A stretch of 64,000 nt of DNA from Eulemur rufifrons (lineage: Eukaryota; Chordata; Mammalia; Primates; Lemuridae): the NCBI RefSeq assembly GCF_041146395.1, contig NC_091002.1, positions 7,620,501 to 7,684,500 on the forward strand. Direction: 5' to 3'. The notes beneath the pieces are model-generated. The model saw nothing but the letters and a program-made list of their open reading frames with translations, was not told where the DNA came from and made no database searches. Position numbers and translations under genes: made by a program. Below are positions 1 through 12,100 of the stretch, in pieces (the stretch's first letter is position 1; the number at the start of each line of letters is the position of its first letter).

Positions 1-200
1 GATATTCTCCTGTTTGCCTCTAGAAGCTTTTTAATTTTAGTTTTAACATTTAGGTCCACACTCCGTCTTGACTTTCATGTATGGTACAAAGTTTAAATTC
101 TTCCCCTAGATGAGTTGCTCCAGCTCCATTTACTGAAAAGGTCTTTCCTTTAGAATCCAGAGGTACCATTTGGTTCTTCAAAATCTATTAGGTAATTCCA
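1..200 (-). mobile_element. LINE-1 fragment, ORF2 C-terminal region, antisense
   Basis: The stretch around 60-160 resembles the reverse complement of the L1 ORF2 segment after the reverse-transcriptase domain (the region with CTCCATTTACTGAAAAGG-type wording). It is degenerate. Bases about 200-470 hold no recognisable element. Confidence 0.55.
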
Positions 201-469
201 CAGTTCACAGTTCCTTGAAGATGTTTTCGTCTTTTCTTTTGCAAAAAATAAACCCTTTTATTTTATAGTCTGTCACCGGTCACTGGGCATCTTCTGTCCT
301 CCTGTTATCCCCACTGCTTCTCGCTCAGGTGCCTGTGTCCTCTGTGCTTGGTTACTTTCAACTGTGAACCATTCAGTGTTCATGCAAAACCCTTTTTGGC
401 TTTGAGAACTAGCACCCAGATAATTCTTCCAGAGAGTCGTGCTGACTTCCGCAAGGGGGCAGTGCACGG

Positions 470-950
470 CCAGTGTGGAGCCTGCATAAGGAGGTTTGGG
501 CTTCAGGTTGCCTGAGGCACGGGAGTGACGCTCGCCCGGCGAGCAGCTCCTACAGGGCTGGCCGTGGTCAGCTCTTGCCAGGAACGGGATTTTCTCCCTT
601 GACTCACCCTGAGGGTATGGACTCTGGGTCTCAGCTTGCTATGGAGGTTCTCCCTGGTCTGGCGCCTGGACACCTGTCCTCTTTGCCAACAGGTCCACCA
701 GGACTTGTGCCTGCAAGCGCCTGGACTGGCATTGCTGCCGGGGCAAAAGCACCCAGTGTTCTGCTGCAGAGACCTGCCGGGCTCCTGCTGTCCCTTAATG
801 TGGCCTTGCTTGTACCCTCCCAGCCCGTCAGACTCCAGGACTTTCCAGAGATGGTTAGTACTTGCTGGGGCCTATTTATTTCCAGTGTGACGGTCAGTCC
901 AGACAACCTAGCTCGCCATCACTGGAATCGGAAATCTCCTTGTTCTTTCT
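470..950. other. GC-rich block between two L1 fragments
   Basis: About 480 bp of markedly higher GC than the flanking L1 DNA. It is open in overlapping frames (for example 473-991 on plus), but I recognise no protein family and codon-like structure is poor. It may be unique sequence or an old L1 5' region. Confidence 0.35.
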
Positions 951-984
951 TCCAACATGCACCCAAGGTTATAAATCCCCTCAA

Positions 985-1360
985 AGCATAGCTCTAACCA
1001 CAGTTCCCCAAGTTCTGGTGTGCAGTATTTTCACTACCATTCAGTCCGAAATATTTTCAAATTTCCAGTATGATTTCTTCTCCAATCTATGTATATTTTT
1101 TTAAAGTTTCTAAATGTACTTAACTGTCTTTTGATCACTGATTTCCTACTGATTTCCTTAACTGCACTGTGGCCAAAGACTGTGATCTATATTGCTTATC
1201 TATGCATTACCTTCTGAAAGTCACTGATGTTTGCTCTGTGTCCTAGTACACAGCCCATTTTTAAATGGCCCATGTGTGCTTGAGAAGAATGTTTTCTCTA
1301 AGGGCATAAGTGGATCAAATTGTTAGCTGTATTGTTCCATTCTTTCATATTCTTAATGAT
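985..1360 (-). mobile_element. LINE-1 fragment, ORF2 endonuclease region, antisense
   Basis: The sequence through CTTGAGAAGAATG near 1280-1295 matches the antisense of the end of the L1 endonuclease domain. It stops where sense L1 sequence starts at about 1365, so the two halves are in opposite orientation. Confidence 0.65.
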
Positions 1361-2420
1361 CTAAGCTTCCATTACAAGAACCTAGAACAAATTAAACACA
1401 AATTAGGTAGAACAAAGGAATTTTAAAAGAATAAAAAGAGCAGAAGTCAATGAAAAAGAAAACAGAAAAACAACAGAGAAAAATCAATGTACCCCAAAGC
1501 AGGATTTTGGGGGAAAAGAATATATAAAATTTACATGGAAAGGTCAGACACAAATGAAAAAAAAAAAAAAATCTATAGAGTCGATAAACCCTTAGCTAGA
1601 CTGATGAAAGGAAAAGAAGAAAAAACTCAAAGTACGAACACCAGAAATGAGAAAGACGAATATCACTAGTCTATAGTGATTAAGAAAAGAGGATATTGTG
1701 TACAACCTTACGTAAATTATTTTGATAACTCAGATGAAATTCCTTAACAAATGTATCTTTAAAAAAATGACATGGGAAGAAATAGAAAATCCAAACAGCC
1801 TCTTATCTATTTTTGAAAATTGAGTTCTTAATCAAAAACCTGAGTGCAAAGAAAATGCCAGGCCCAGATGGCTTCACCCATGAAATCTATTTGTGAAAGA
1901 AATAATGCCAATCCTGTACAAACTGTGGCAGAACTTGCTTTAGGAGGCCAATTTAATGCCAATAACAAACGTGACAGAGACATCACAAAGCAAGAATGAG
2001 CAATAGAGACCAACGTCTCTTACAGACATTCATGCGAAGTCCTTAACCATGTATCCACGTATCAGCAAATCTAATCTGGCTGTACAGAAGCAGCGCAATA
2101 CATCACGGCTAAACAGGATTCATCCAGGAATGCAAGGTTATTTTGGTACGTGAAAATCACTGCAATTCACCATGGTAACTCGGTAAGGAAGCAAGCCTTC
2201 ATGAATAGGCATCAAAGAGCACCTGACCACATTCAACACCCAGTCACGAAAATACACTCAGAGCTAGGAGAGATGGGAATCTCCACGATCTGATAAAATG
2301 GATCTATAAAAACCCTAAAGCTAACGTGAAAGACTGCACACATTTTCACTAAGATGAGGAATAAGATAAGGATGCTGGCACCGGACATCCTTGCCAGAGT
2401 AGTAAGAAAACAAGGCACAG

Positions 2421-2798
<378 letters not shown>

Positions 2799-3628
2799 TT
2801 ACATAGGAGCACGCAGAAAATCCTGCAGTCCACAGAAATGCCACCAGAACTAGTGTATGCAAAGGGTAGGGTATGGGAGATTAGAGCACTAGATAGAAAC
2901 AACTGAAAAATGAAATAAAAATACAATGTTCACAATAGCACTGCACATCTAATACCTGGGATCAAACCTAATGGAAAACATGAGTGACCCACACAAAGAA
3001 AGCTCCAGTCCACTGCTGAGGGAAATTAACAACCTACGTAGCTGCAGCAATACACAACTTCATAGCTCGGAAGGCTCGATACTGCTAAAATGTTGATTCT
3101 TCCCAAAGTGTACTCAAGACACTAAAGAAAAAGTACTCAAAAATGTATCCAAGGGGATCTCTACTGAAATTCCAGGAAGCTTTTTTGGTAGAAACTGAGA
3201 AGCTGATTCTAAAACGTATATGGAGACACACAAAGGACCTGAACAGCCCTGAAAGTCTCACAAAGAGTTGGAGACACACAGTCTACTTTCAGGGTTTACT
3301 GAAAAGCTACCCGCGTCAAGACAGTGTGGCAACAGCACAAGGACAAAGAGAAGCAGACTCACAGCTGAAGGGTCATTTGAGTTTTGACAAAGGCAGCAAA
3401 TCAATTAGTTGGGAGAAAAACGTCTATGTAACAAATGGTCCTCGAAGATATGAGAAAAATGAACCTTGGCTACAACCAAAACTGGAAACCCAGATGGTTC
3501 ATCGGCAGGTGACTAAATAAACTGCAGTGCACCTACACGATGGGATGTTACCCAGCAAAAGAAAGCCATGGAACACTGCCACATGCAACAACTGGGATGA
3601 ACCTCAGATGTTGCACGAAAGAAACCAC

Positions 3629-3651
3629 ACACACACACACACACACACACG
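3629..3651. repeat. (AC)n microsatellite
   Basis: About eleven AC dinucleotides within the L1 3' UTR. Confidence 0.9.
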
Positions 3652-4109
3652 CAAATACGCTGCCTAATTCCACTTATGTGAAATCCAAGAACAAGCAAAC
3701 GCTATGGCAACAGAAGGCAGAGGGGCGCCTCTGGGAGGGGCCTGGCTTCGCAGAGTTTAGGAATTGTCTGTTATCTTGCTTTGGACAGCGGCTCCATGAG
3801 TGTCTGACCTCCCACCTCACTGACCTGAACCCCTTGGGTGGGCTTCTTTGTGTGTTTACCACCCCAAACCCCAACTCCACAGGAACCTGCCACCAGACAG
3901 AAACAAACTACTCCACAATTAGACACCACCGAGTACCAGCCAGAGTGCCTGTAAAAAAGTCTGAGTACCAAGTCCTGGCAAGCAGCTAGTGTTCTCCGTC
4001 CATCCTGCTGGCAGAAACATGCAACGTGGAACTGGCTACTCTATTTGAACAAATGCACAAAGCAGGACCGTTACTTACTCCTAGGAGCCAGAAAAGGTGT
4101 GTGCAAACA

Positions 4110-4345
4110 TGCACACACGTGTGCTCGTTGCAGCTTTTCCAACTGGGTGTTATTATATCAAATGTCCACCAACAATAAAATGGAATTAACAAAGTAGGGT
4201 ATAGTCACACAATGGAATACTACATGGCAACGAAAAGGAACAAATTTCTGCCAGACAACATGGTTGAATCTCAGCAACATACTTAACACAAAAAGGCAGA
4301 CACCATACACACACAAATACACACGATGTAACATGCTGAAATTTC
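4110..4345 (+). mobile_element. Second LINE-1 3' UTR fragment, sense
   Basis: ATGTCCACCAACAATAAAAT and CACAATGGAATACTACATGG near 4160-4225 are the L1M 3' UTR signature. They repeat the same part of L1 already seen at 3500-3640, so this is a separate copy. Confidence 0.75.
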
Positions 4346-5760
4346 CACGACGCTCCGCTCACACAGGGCAACCAACCTCGCTGAAGTCAAGAGTGTGGAC
4401 AGCTCTGGGGTAGGCGTGTGGGCGGGGCGGGTCCAGCCAGGACACTGGTGCTGTCCACGTCTCGCCCAGGCTGTGGCGTCCACACTGCCCACTTTGGGAT
4501 CATCCACTCAGTTGTGTGTGTGTTCCGCATACTTTTATGAAAGCATCTTTTACTTCAATACAATCATTTAGAAGTTGAAGAAAAAGGCAGCCACAGGCCC
4601 CGGGCTCACTCACTTACTCTGTGCCCAGTCCCCTGGGTGGGGCAGTAACAGAGCTCGGGAGGACACACGTTTCTCTTGGACACATCTGAAGGCCAAGAGT
4701 CCCCTCTGCTGCTGACTCCTCAGAGGGTGAACTGAACTGGGGACTCCCCCGTTCGCCTCCACGTGCTGGGCCCAGCACCCCCAGGCCTCGCACCCCCCCT
4801 CCCTGACTTGTGAACCCATGAGGCCTGTGCTCTGCGCACGGGGCACCTGGTGGGCCCCCGAAGTTCTGCCCTGGAGCTCTGAGTCTGACAGGACCAATGG
4901 GGGCAGATGAGCACTTCTTTGGGCCTCTCACCTGAGTGGACGTCACCCCAGCCCGGCCTGGGAGGGACATGTCCCAACTGGTCTGGTTAGAGTGGCAGAC
5001 ACCACGTGGAGGCCACGGTGAGGCTCCTGTGCCAAGGGGAGACGGGGGTGCCGCAGAGCCCGTGAGTGAGGCTGGCATCGCTGAGCCAGGCGGGAAGCCA
5101 CACATCACCCAGAGTCCACACAGAAACGGGACGCCCATGAGGGGACCTGCAATGTGCCATGCTCTGCGCCCTGCCACCTCCATGCCCCCGACACGCAAAC
5201 TTCCAGCATGCTGCCTTTAGCCTTAACTTTCCTTATAAATCGATGGCTAAGTGGATATTCGTGTTAGGCAGATCTTGACATTCCAGCTGAGATTCAGCTG
5301 TTGCCAAACCCACTATACTGGTCAAGCCTCTGCCAGGATCAAATTTGGGAGCTGCTTCTGACCGTTGACTCGGGTGACACCCAGCCGTCAGCCGCTGAGT
5401 CAGAGGCAGGAGAGATCATGCTCATGCTGGCTGCGGAGGCCTTGCAGGCTCGTCAGGGTCTCCTCCAGCCCCGAGCTGCAGAGGTGACAGCAAAGAGACA
5501 CCACTCCACCCTCCACAGGCCTCTGCCCTGCCATCTTCATCTGGTAACCTCAACTCTTAAGAGCTCTTGGCTCTGAGCCTGGCCGGCTGCAAAGCCCTTG
5601 GGCGGGCAGAGGGGGACAGGAGCAGACAAGGAGCGTGAGGGCAGAAACCACGGCCAGCAGAGGCCCCGGAGCTGTACCACCCTACGCTTCGCTTCACCGT
5701 GCGTTGGCTCCAGCCAGAGCCGCCGCGACACTGAGTCAGTATTACACGGTCTAAACACTG
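4346..5760. other. Intergenic DNA downstream of LRPAP1, no gene seen
   Basis: Moderately GC-rich sequence with only chance ORFs on both strands. I recognise no coding exon, RNA gene or young repeat here. It could include a longer LRPAP1 3' UTR. Confidence 0.5.
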
Positions 5761-5763
5761 CAT

Positions 5764-5769
5764 TGTATT
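5764..5769 (-). promoter_or_regulatory. Candidate variant poly(A) signal (AATACA) for LRPAP1
   Basis: On the minus strand, about 350 nt past the stop codon, an A-rich stretch contains AATACA, a known weaker variant of AATAAA, followed by a GT-containing stretch. Cleavage here would give an mRNA of roughly 1.5 kb, a reasonable LRPAP1 size. I saw no canonical AATAAA on this strand between here and the stop codon. Longer 3' UTRs cannot be excluded. Confidence 0.35.
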
Positions 5770-6116
5770 TTTAAGGACTTTGTACATAATATTTCCAGTG
5801 GCAGAACTGTAAAATTTTTGATACAAACTGTACTGTTGTAGCAGAGGACTGGCAGGTGGCTGGACATCAGGGCCCTCGCCGGAGGCTGACCGCCACGCTC
5901 ACTTGAGAAGAAACAGAGTCCCACAACCAGATAGAGGACTGAAGTTGGATCCAAGACGCAGCCTCGGCAGCCGCTGAACAGTCATTTAAAATGGTCCTTC
6001 CTGCCACATCTGTGACCAGCCCCCCGCACTTTCACCGTGGCTGTCCATGTAAATGCCGCCACCAAACCCCTGGGCCGCCTTCACATGCTCCCTGCCGGGC
6101 CGGGCTCCCGACGCCT

Positions 6117-6179
6117 TCAGAGCTCGTTGTGCCGAGCTCGCGAGATCCTACTGGACAGATCCTGCAGGTGCTTCTTCAC
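6117..6179 (-). CDS. LRPAP1: LRPAP1 coding exon 8 (residues 341-360 and stop)
   Basis: It encodes [20 protein letters not shown] followed by TGA. HNEL is the known RAP ER-retrieval tetrapeptide. The acceptor is CCCACAG above 6179. The 3' untranslated region continues to lower coordinates. Confidence 0.95.
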   Translation of the reverse strand: MKKHLQDLSSRISRARHNEL

Positions 6180-9100
6180 CTGTGGGCGGAAAGCAGTGCA
6201 TCAGCTGAGGACGACACCGCGGAGTCCAGTTCCATGACGTCACAGCTCGCCGCCGTGAGACGCATGATCTCACGAGCTCTCTATTCTACTCTGCAATTAC
6301 CCACCCGTCCGGAAGGTGTCATAAATAAATCATAAAAGCAGCTCAATATTAACTAGAAAACATCCACCAAAAAATATTAAAAACAAACAGCTGGAAGCAG
6401 ATTCTGCTGAAAACTATGTTTTCTCGTCATCTGTCCATGCCATCGTTTTTAAGAACAATGATCGGAAGGACTCCGGGATGGGGCTGTGGGGGAAGGTGCC
6501 TCTCCCTCCCGGCCCCCACCACAACCCCAGCAGTGGAAGGTGTCACCTCCCAGCTTCCCCCGACCATGCCCTGTCACGGATTTCTCAGCCAGCATTGCAT
6601 CTTTCTTCCATGGTCAGGTGAACTAGACAAGGTCCACGTTTCTTCTCTGCCCATCTCAGGAGAACTCCCTGCAAATTCTCAGGCTACGACTTTAACTTCA
6701 GGCTCTGCTTCCTGCCCTGCTGGCGAGCCTCCAGGCCACAGGCTGCCGGCTTCTCCCCCTGCTCCCTGCCAGAGGCAGGTGCAGACCCACACCACCCTCT
6801 CCTCTCCGTACCTTGGCCTTAGTTTATTTTTAAAGTTTTGTTTCCTTTCAAATCAGCAAAAAGGCACAAAAGAGGCTCCTGCCCACTGCAGCCCCCAGCC
6901 CCTAAAATTCACTGCAGAAGCAGCCGGCAGGCACCGTGTCCAGAGCTTCCTGTGCCTCTGCGGTGACTCTGTGCTGCTGGCTTCCCAGCCCTGCTCCTGC
7001 CTGTCCTCTGTCACCTGACCCAGAGGCTGTTCTGCAGAAAGGGCTGGAAGGAACCCAATTTGTGGGTTTACCACAAACGATCCACCCAGCACCCGCTGCA
7101 GGGCGCCCAGGTCATGCCCCATCTTTGCCACCACAGGGAGTGAGGACACTGCCTCGGGGCTCTTGTTCACCCGAGGGTCAGGAGACTGCACTGCACGCAC
7201 TCGGAGCTTCCCAGCGCAGACCACTTTGGTCTTTGTTGTCCTGCACACCCGAGCCACACGGGCTAGACCTCGCGCGGGAGGTATAAGTGAAGCCGGGTCA
7301 GCTGGAGCCCTGAGCCCTGCGGGGGGCCTCACCACCTTTCGGGACCCACCGTGTAGCCCAGCTCCTTGGTCTTGCCCTCCAGCAGCGCGTGCTTCTCCTT
7401 GCTGCGGCTGACGCGCTCCCCGTCGCCCATGCTCTCCGCGTGCTTTAGCTTCTCGTGGGAGATCTCCAGCTGCTTCTGGTAGTGATTGTGCTTTTCAATT
7501 TTGGCTTCAAAGTGCTTAAGCTCCTCCTAGAACGACAAGTCCTCAGTGCCATTTCAGGGCCTCGATAGACCAACATCACCCATGGGGGTGCCGGGGCGGG
7601 GCACACACCCAGTAGTGACGGGGAGGGCAGGCTGGCCTGGGCAGCGCCCTGGAGGACAGTGTGATGGGCACTGACTGACCAGCTCTGAACGGAAGCCCCA
7701 GGGGCCCATCACGCTCACCCGGCACGAGTCTGCACCTCCCTCTTGCCAGACCTGACCCAACCTCCCCGCCATCTCGGTGATGGCATCCCCACCCCAACCT
7801 GCTGGGTGTCCGGGTTCTTCCTCACACTGACCCCACATCCAGGCCGACGCCCACGGCTGCAGCTGCCACTGCACCCTGTCCTCTCCCTCCCGCCCTCATG
7901 CTGTGTCTGGGACCCCAGCTAGACTATGGTCCCAGGTCTGCCCTGGCTAGCCTCGACCCCACCCTCCCCACTCCACCTGCCAAGCCCCACACAGGTGCCT
8001 GCTCCCAGCTAAGGTGCCCCAGAAGCCCCGACCCCTCCTGGGTGTCTACAAGGGCCCTTCCTGGGGCCATGGAAGCGCTAAGCTCCATGAAGGCAGGACC
8101 AGGCCCAAGATGGATGCACGGCATGGGGACATCACAGAACTCAGGGACACATACAAACCCCGCTGCACTCCAGCTCCTGCCAAGACCACTGCTCACAGGA
8201 TGTCCTGCTTCCTGCCGCTTCCTCGCCACCCAACAGAATGATCCAGAACTCTACATGCTCCAGGACTCCCTACCACCCGAAACAGTCTCCTTCCTTCCCT
8301 GTGTTCCCTGTCTCAGGATACAGTGACACCCCCAAACAATCCCAGTCAATGCTGGTGCCCCCAGCCCCCCTCACCCGCCACGGCCCAGTCCTTCCCTGAC
8401 CCTTGACCCTCACATGCTCGCAGGACCCACTGAGCACACAGAGCTTTGTCAGAGCAGGACCCACATGAGGCCGCTGCTCAGATGTTATGAATGGACGAAG
8501 GAACCAAAGTCCCTTCCCTCAAGGCCCACGGCCTCAGCGTAGGGTTTCAGCATCTCCTCCCACAAAATACTTCAAAGCACCAGCTCCCAGCAGCCTCTGC
8601 CCCACCAGACAACTGGGCCACCTTCTCCCCATTCTGAGCTCCCCTCACACACAGAACGTCCACCTCAGGCTGAGCAGAGGCACCCTAGGGAGAGGGGGCC
8701 ACCGTCCCTGCAGACCACAGGCCTGCTCGGGAGGGGCATGCACACACGGTCCCACGCAGGCCACTACCAGGACGCCAGAGGGACGCAGAAGACAAGAAGG
8801 AAAAGGGTCTAGACAAAAACATGCATTTGTTCACTGTATGATTAAGGGAAAAATAGCACAAGAATCCTTGCCATGCCATCAGGGTTCAAAAGGAGAGACA
8901 GCTGCCAGATAACTTTGCTGAGACAGTGTCGGCCTGCACTCTCCTTACCCGGAACGACTCCAGCTCCTTCTCAGTAAGGTTGGCTGACTTGGCCAGGTCC
9001 CACAGATCAATCACTCTGGGTTCCTCGAACTCTGCGCAAGAGCAGAAGCAGCTTCAGTGGTCTAGCGATGCACATCGGAGCCGAGGGGCCCACGCAGCCG

Positions 9101-12100
9101 ACCCAGCCCAAGGGAGCTGTGGGTGTGAGCCAAGCACGACGGTGTAAGTGTGCAGGGGTGACCGTACCAGGGTGTGGGAGAGCACGCTTGTGCCTTCAGA
9201 GTGTCCTTAGAGGCACAGCGGGGCAGGCCACAGCTCACATGACCTGGCTGGAATGTGGCTTCCCTGTCCCTTTGGTCAAAGAGAACCCTTTTCCTTTGTG
9301 TCCCAACACATAGAAGCCGGCAGCTGTGCCCGGGAGCTCCACAGCGAGCACCTGGCTGCTGTGATGCGTACGGCGAGGTGGGGGCGGCCTGCGTGCAGAG
9401 GCTGCTCAGGCCCTCAGTTAAAGACTGTCCAGCCACGCAGCTGCCTCCCTCCTGGCTCCTCAGCAAAGCAAACGAAACCGAGCTCCTCAACCTGTGCTGG
9501 TGCTCAGAGAGGACGGTGGAAGACGCCTCCCCCACCTCGGAGGAGACTGGACCAAGCGGCCTGCCCAGTGAGCCCACCACGGCAGCTCTGCTCCCTCCTC
9601 TGCGCTGACGCTTCCTGTCTAGGCCCCCAGGACCCCGGGCTGGCAGGGGTTGCTGGAACGACCAGGCAGACCAGCGGGATGAACTACAGGAGCAGGCTGG
9701 ATGTGGAAGAGACAGCCCAAGGGAGGGAGGTCAGAGCTGCCATTTGTTGCGCTGTCCACAGCCAGGCTCACGTGGGTCCCGTTTCCCCTTCAGTAACTCA
9801 GTGAACCCTCATGCAGGTTTGGGGAGCTGGGGGTTGGCGGGGCACATGGCTGACACCCGCATAACACAGCTGCCACCACAGAGCCAGCCAAGGGGAGCCG
9901 GGCGCCAAGCGCATCTGACCACTGTGCTCGAGAGGACGTAGTTCTGCCTGGCACCTGTGGACAGAAGCCAGCCTTGTGGTCCCAACACGGCAACCACGTC
10001 TCTCATTGGCTGCTGCATCCGAGTCGAGAGCAGGATCCGCACACGGCCAGCGGGCAGTGCACGTTTGTGGGATGAACAAATAAACAGAATTAGAAGCTAT
10101 GTGAAGTGACGCCCTGCCACACTCCACGTAAACCCTGTGCAAGGCTCACTGGCCTGGGTCCTGGGCGAGGAGAAACCCAGCAAGCAGCCCGCCAGCGAGG
10201 GCGTGTAGTGCAGGAGTGAGGACACTGTGGTCTGAGCTGCCGAGATGGTGGAGCCGTCTGTCTCTGTGCCGAGGGAGACAAACCCATGGGACAGGTGGTG
10301 TGAGGGCAATGACAGCTGTGCTTGGACCCAGAGAGGGAGCAGAGGGCTCATGCATGCTGGGCCCAGGGAGATGCGGGAAGGTGTGGCCACCCGGGACCGT
10401 GGCTGACAAGGGCAGGTGGACTGGCAGCTGGCCATGCAACAGCTCCTGGGGGCGGGGCCCTGCTCTAGTCCCGAGGTCGGCTGAGCGTGACTAGGGGCTG
10501 ACTCCACGTACTCGCCCACCACAAACACAGGCAGAGGCAGCCCCGTCCTCAGGAGCAACGGCCAGAGGTGCATGGGCAGTCAGGGCTGTGGGGCTCACCG
10601 GCCTCCGAGTCGAAGCCCTCGTGGCTGACTCTCCGCAGGCGGCCCAGGCCCTGGTTGATGCTGCGCAGCTGCTCCTTCAGCTCCGCGTGTCTGCTGTGCA
10701 GGACCTCACCCTTGATGGAGCTCAGGTCGGAGGGACTGATGACGTTCTCGTGGATGTCTGTGCCAATGGAAGCGCCACGCCTGGTGAGCTCCTCCTCTAG
10801 AGAGTCCATCGCCTGGGCAGCCCCGAGCCCCTGCCCACCCACCACCCAGACGTTGTCTAGAATTCACTTGGCTGGGAGAGCTCAAAAATGCTCTCATTTC
10901 TGGCTGAAAGTGTTTTCTCCTTCAGTGGGCGCCTGCAGCCCTAGACAGTAATGTGGGTGTCGTTTCCTTTCAAAGGAGAGACACAAGGCCACATGCATTC
11001 CGGGGCCACACTTGGCAGAGATGAAGCCAATGAGCCTAACCCCATGGGTTGACTCTGGGTTCTGGGGTCCCCGTGCCCTTCCCTGCTGGGTCACCAGCCT
11101 CCAGCGTGCTCTGACCGTCTCAGGGTGCAAAGGTCACATATTTGGGAAGGGTCTTGAGTTCAAAACGAAAGACCCATCAGAGAAAGTCAAGCCAGTCAAA
11201 AGGCAGCAGCTAGGCCAGGCAAGGTAGCTCAGGCCTGTAATCCTAGCACTTTGGGAAGCTCACGTGGGAGGATCACTTGAGGTTAGGAGTTCAAGACAAG
11301 CCTGGGCAACACAGTGAGACCCCATCTCTACAAAAAACCAAAAAAATTAGCTGGGCATGGTGGTGTGCACCTGTACTCCCAGCTACTGGGGAGGCTGAGG
11401 CAGGAGGATCACTTGAGCCCAAGAGATGAGGCTGCAGTGAGGTATGATGACTTTACTGGACTCCAGCCTGGGCAACAGAGTGAGACCCTGCCTCAGAAGA
11501 AAAAAAAAAAAGGTGGTAGCTGCTGGTCTGTGACAGGGGTACAGATGCCAGTGACAACAGAGGTTGCCCAAATCACTCAAGAAATGGCTCATTTGGCCAA
11601 ATACATTTGGGCAGCATCAAACACACCCCTTACTAAACAGTGAAATTCCCACTCACAAGCTGGGCGGAAACCCGAGGAAAGGGTATAGTGTGTCCCACCC
11701 CACCCGGCAATGTCACGGGCTGGGGCACTCTGGGGCCAGGGCTGCCCACTGAGAGGGCACAGCCCAGGCACGGGGCTCGCCAGACCCTCCCTGTGGAGCC
11801 AGAGAGCACCTTCGGTTCTACTCAGGGTCTCGAGCAGGACATTGTACTCGTGGACTTTCTCTTTGTGATGCACAAACTCCCGCCAGAGCCTGTCCAGTTC
11901 TTCACTGGAGAACTTCCCAGAGGTCTTCGCCTAAGGAGGGAACAAGACCTTGAGTCAACACCCTTGTGGCCTTGCCAGTCTGCCCATGCCACGGTGCCTG
12001 GATGCCCCCCAGCTGAAAGCTCCCCTGTGATCGGGCGGGAGCCTTTGGGTGTAAAGTGCTTGGGCTGGTTCTTGGCCATTACGACCCTCTCGACCCTCCA

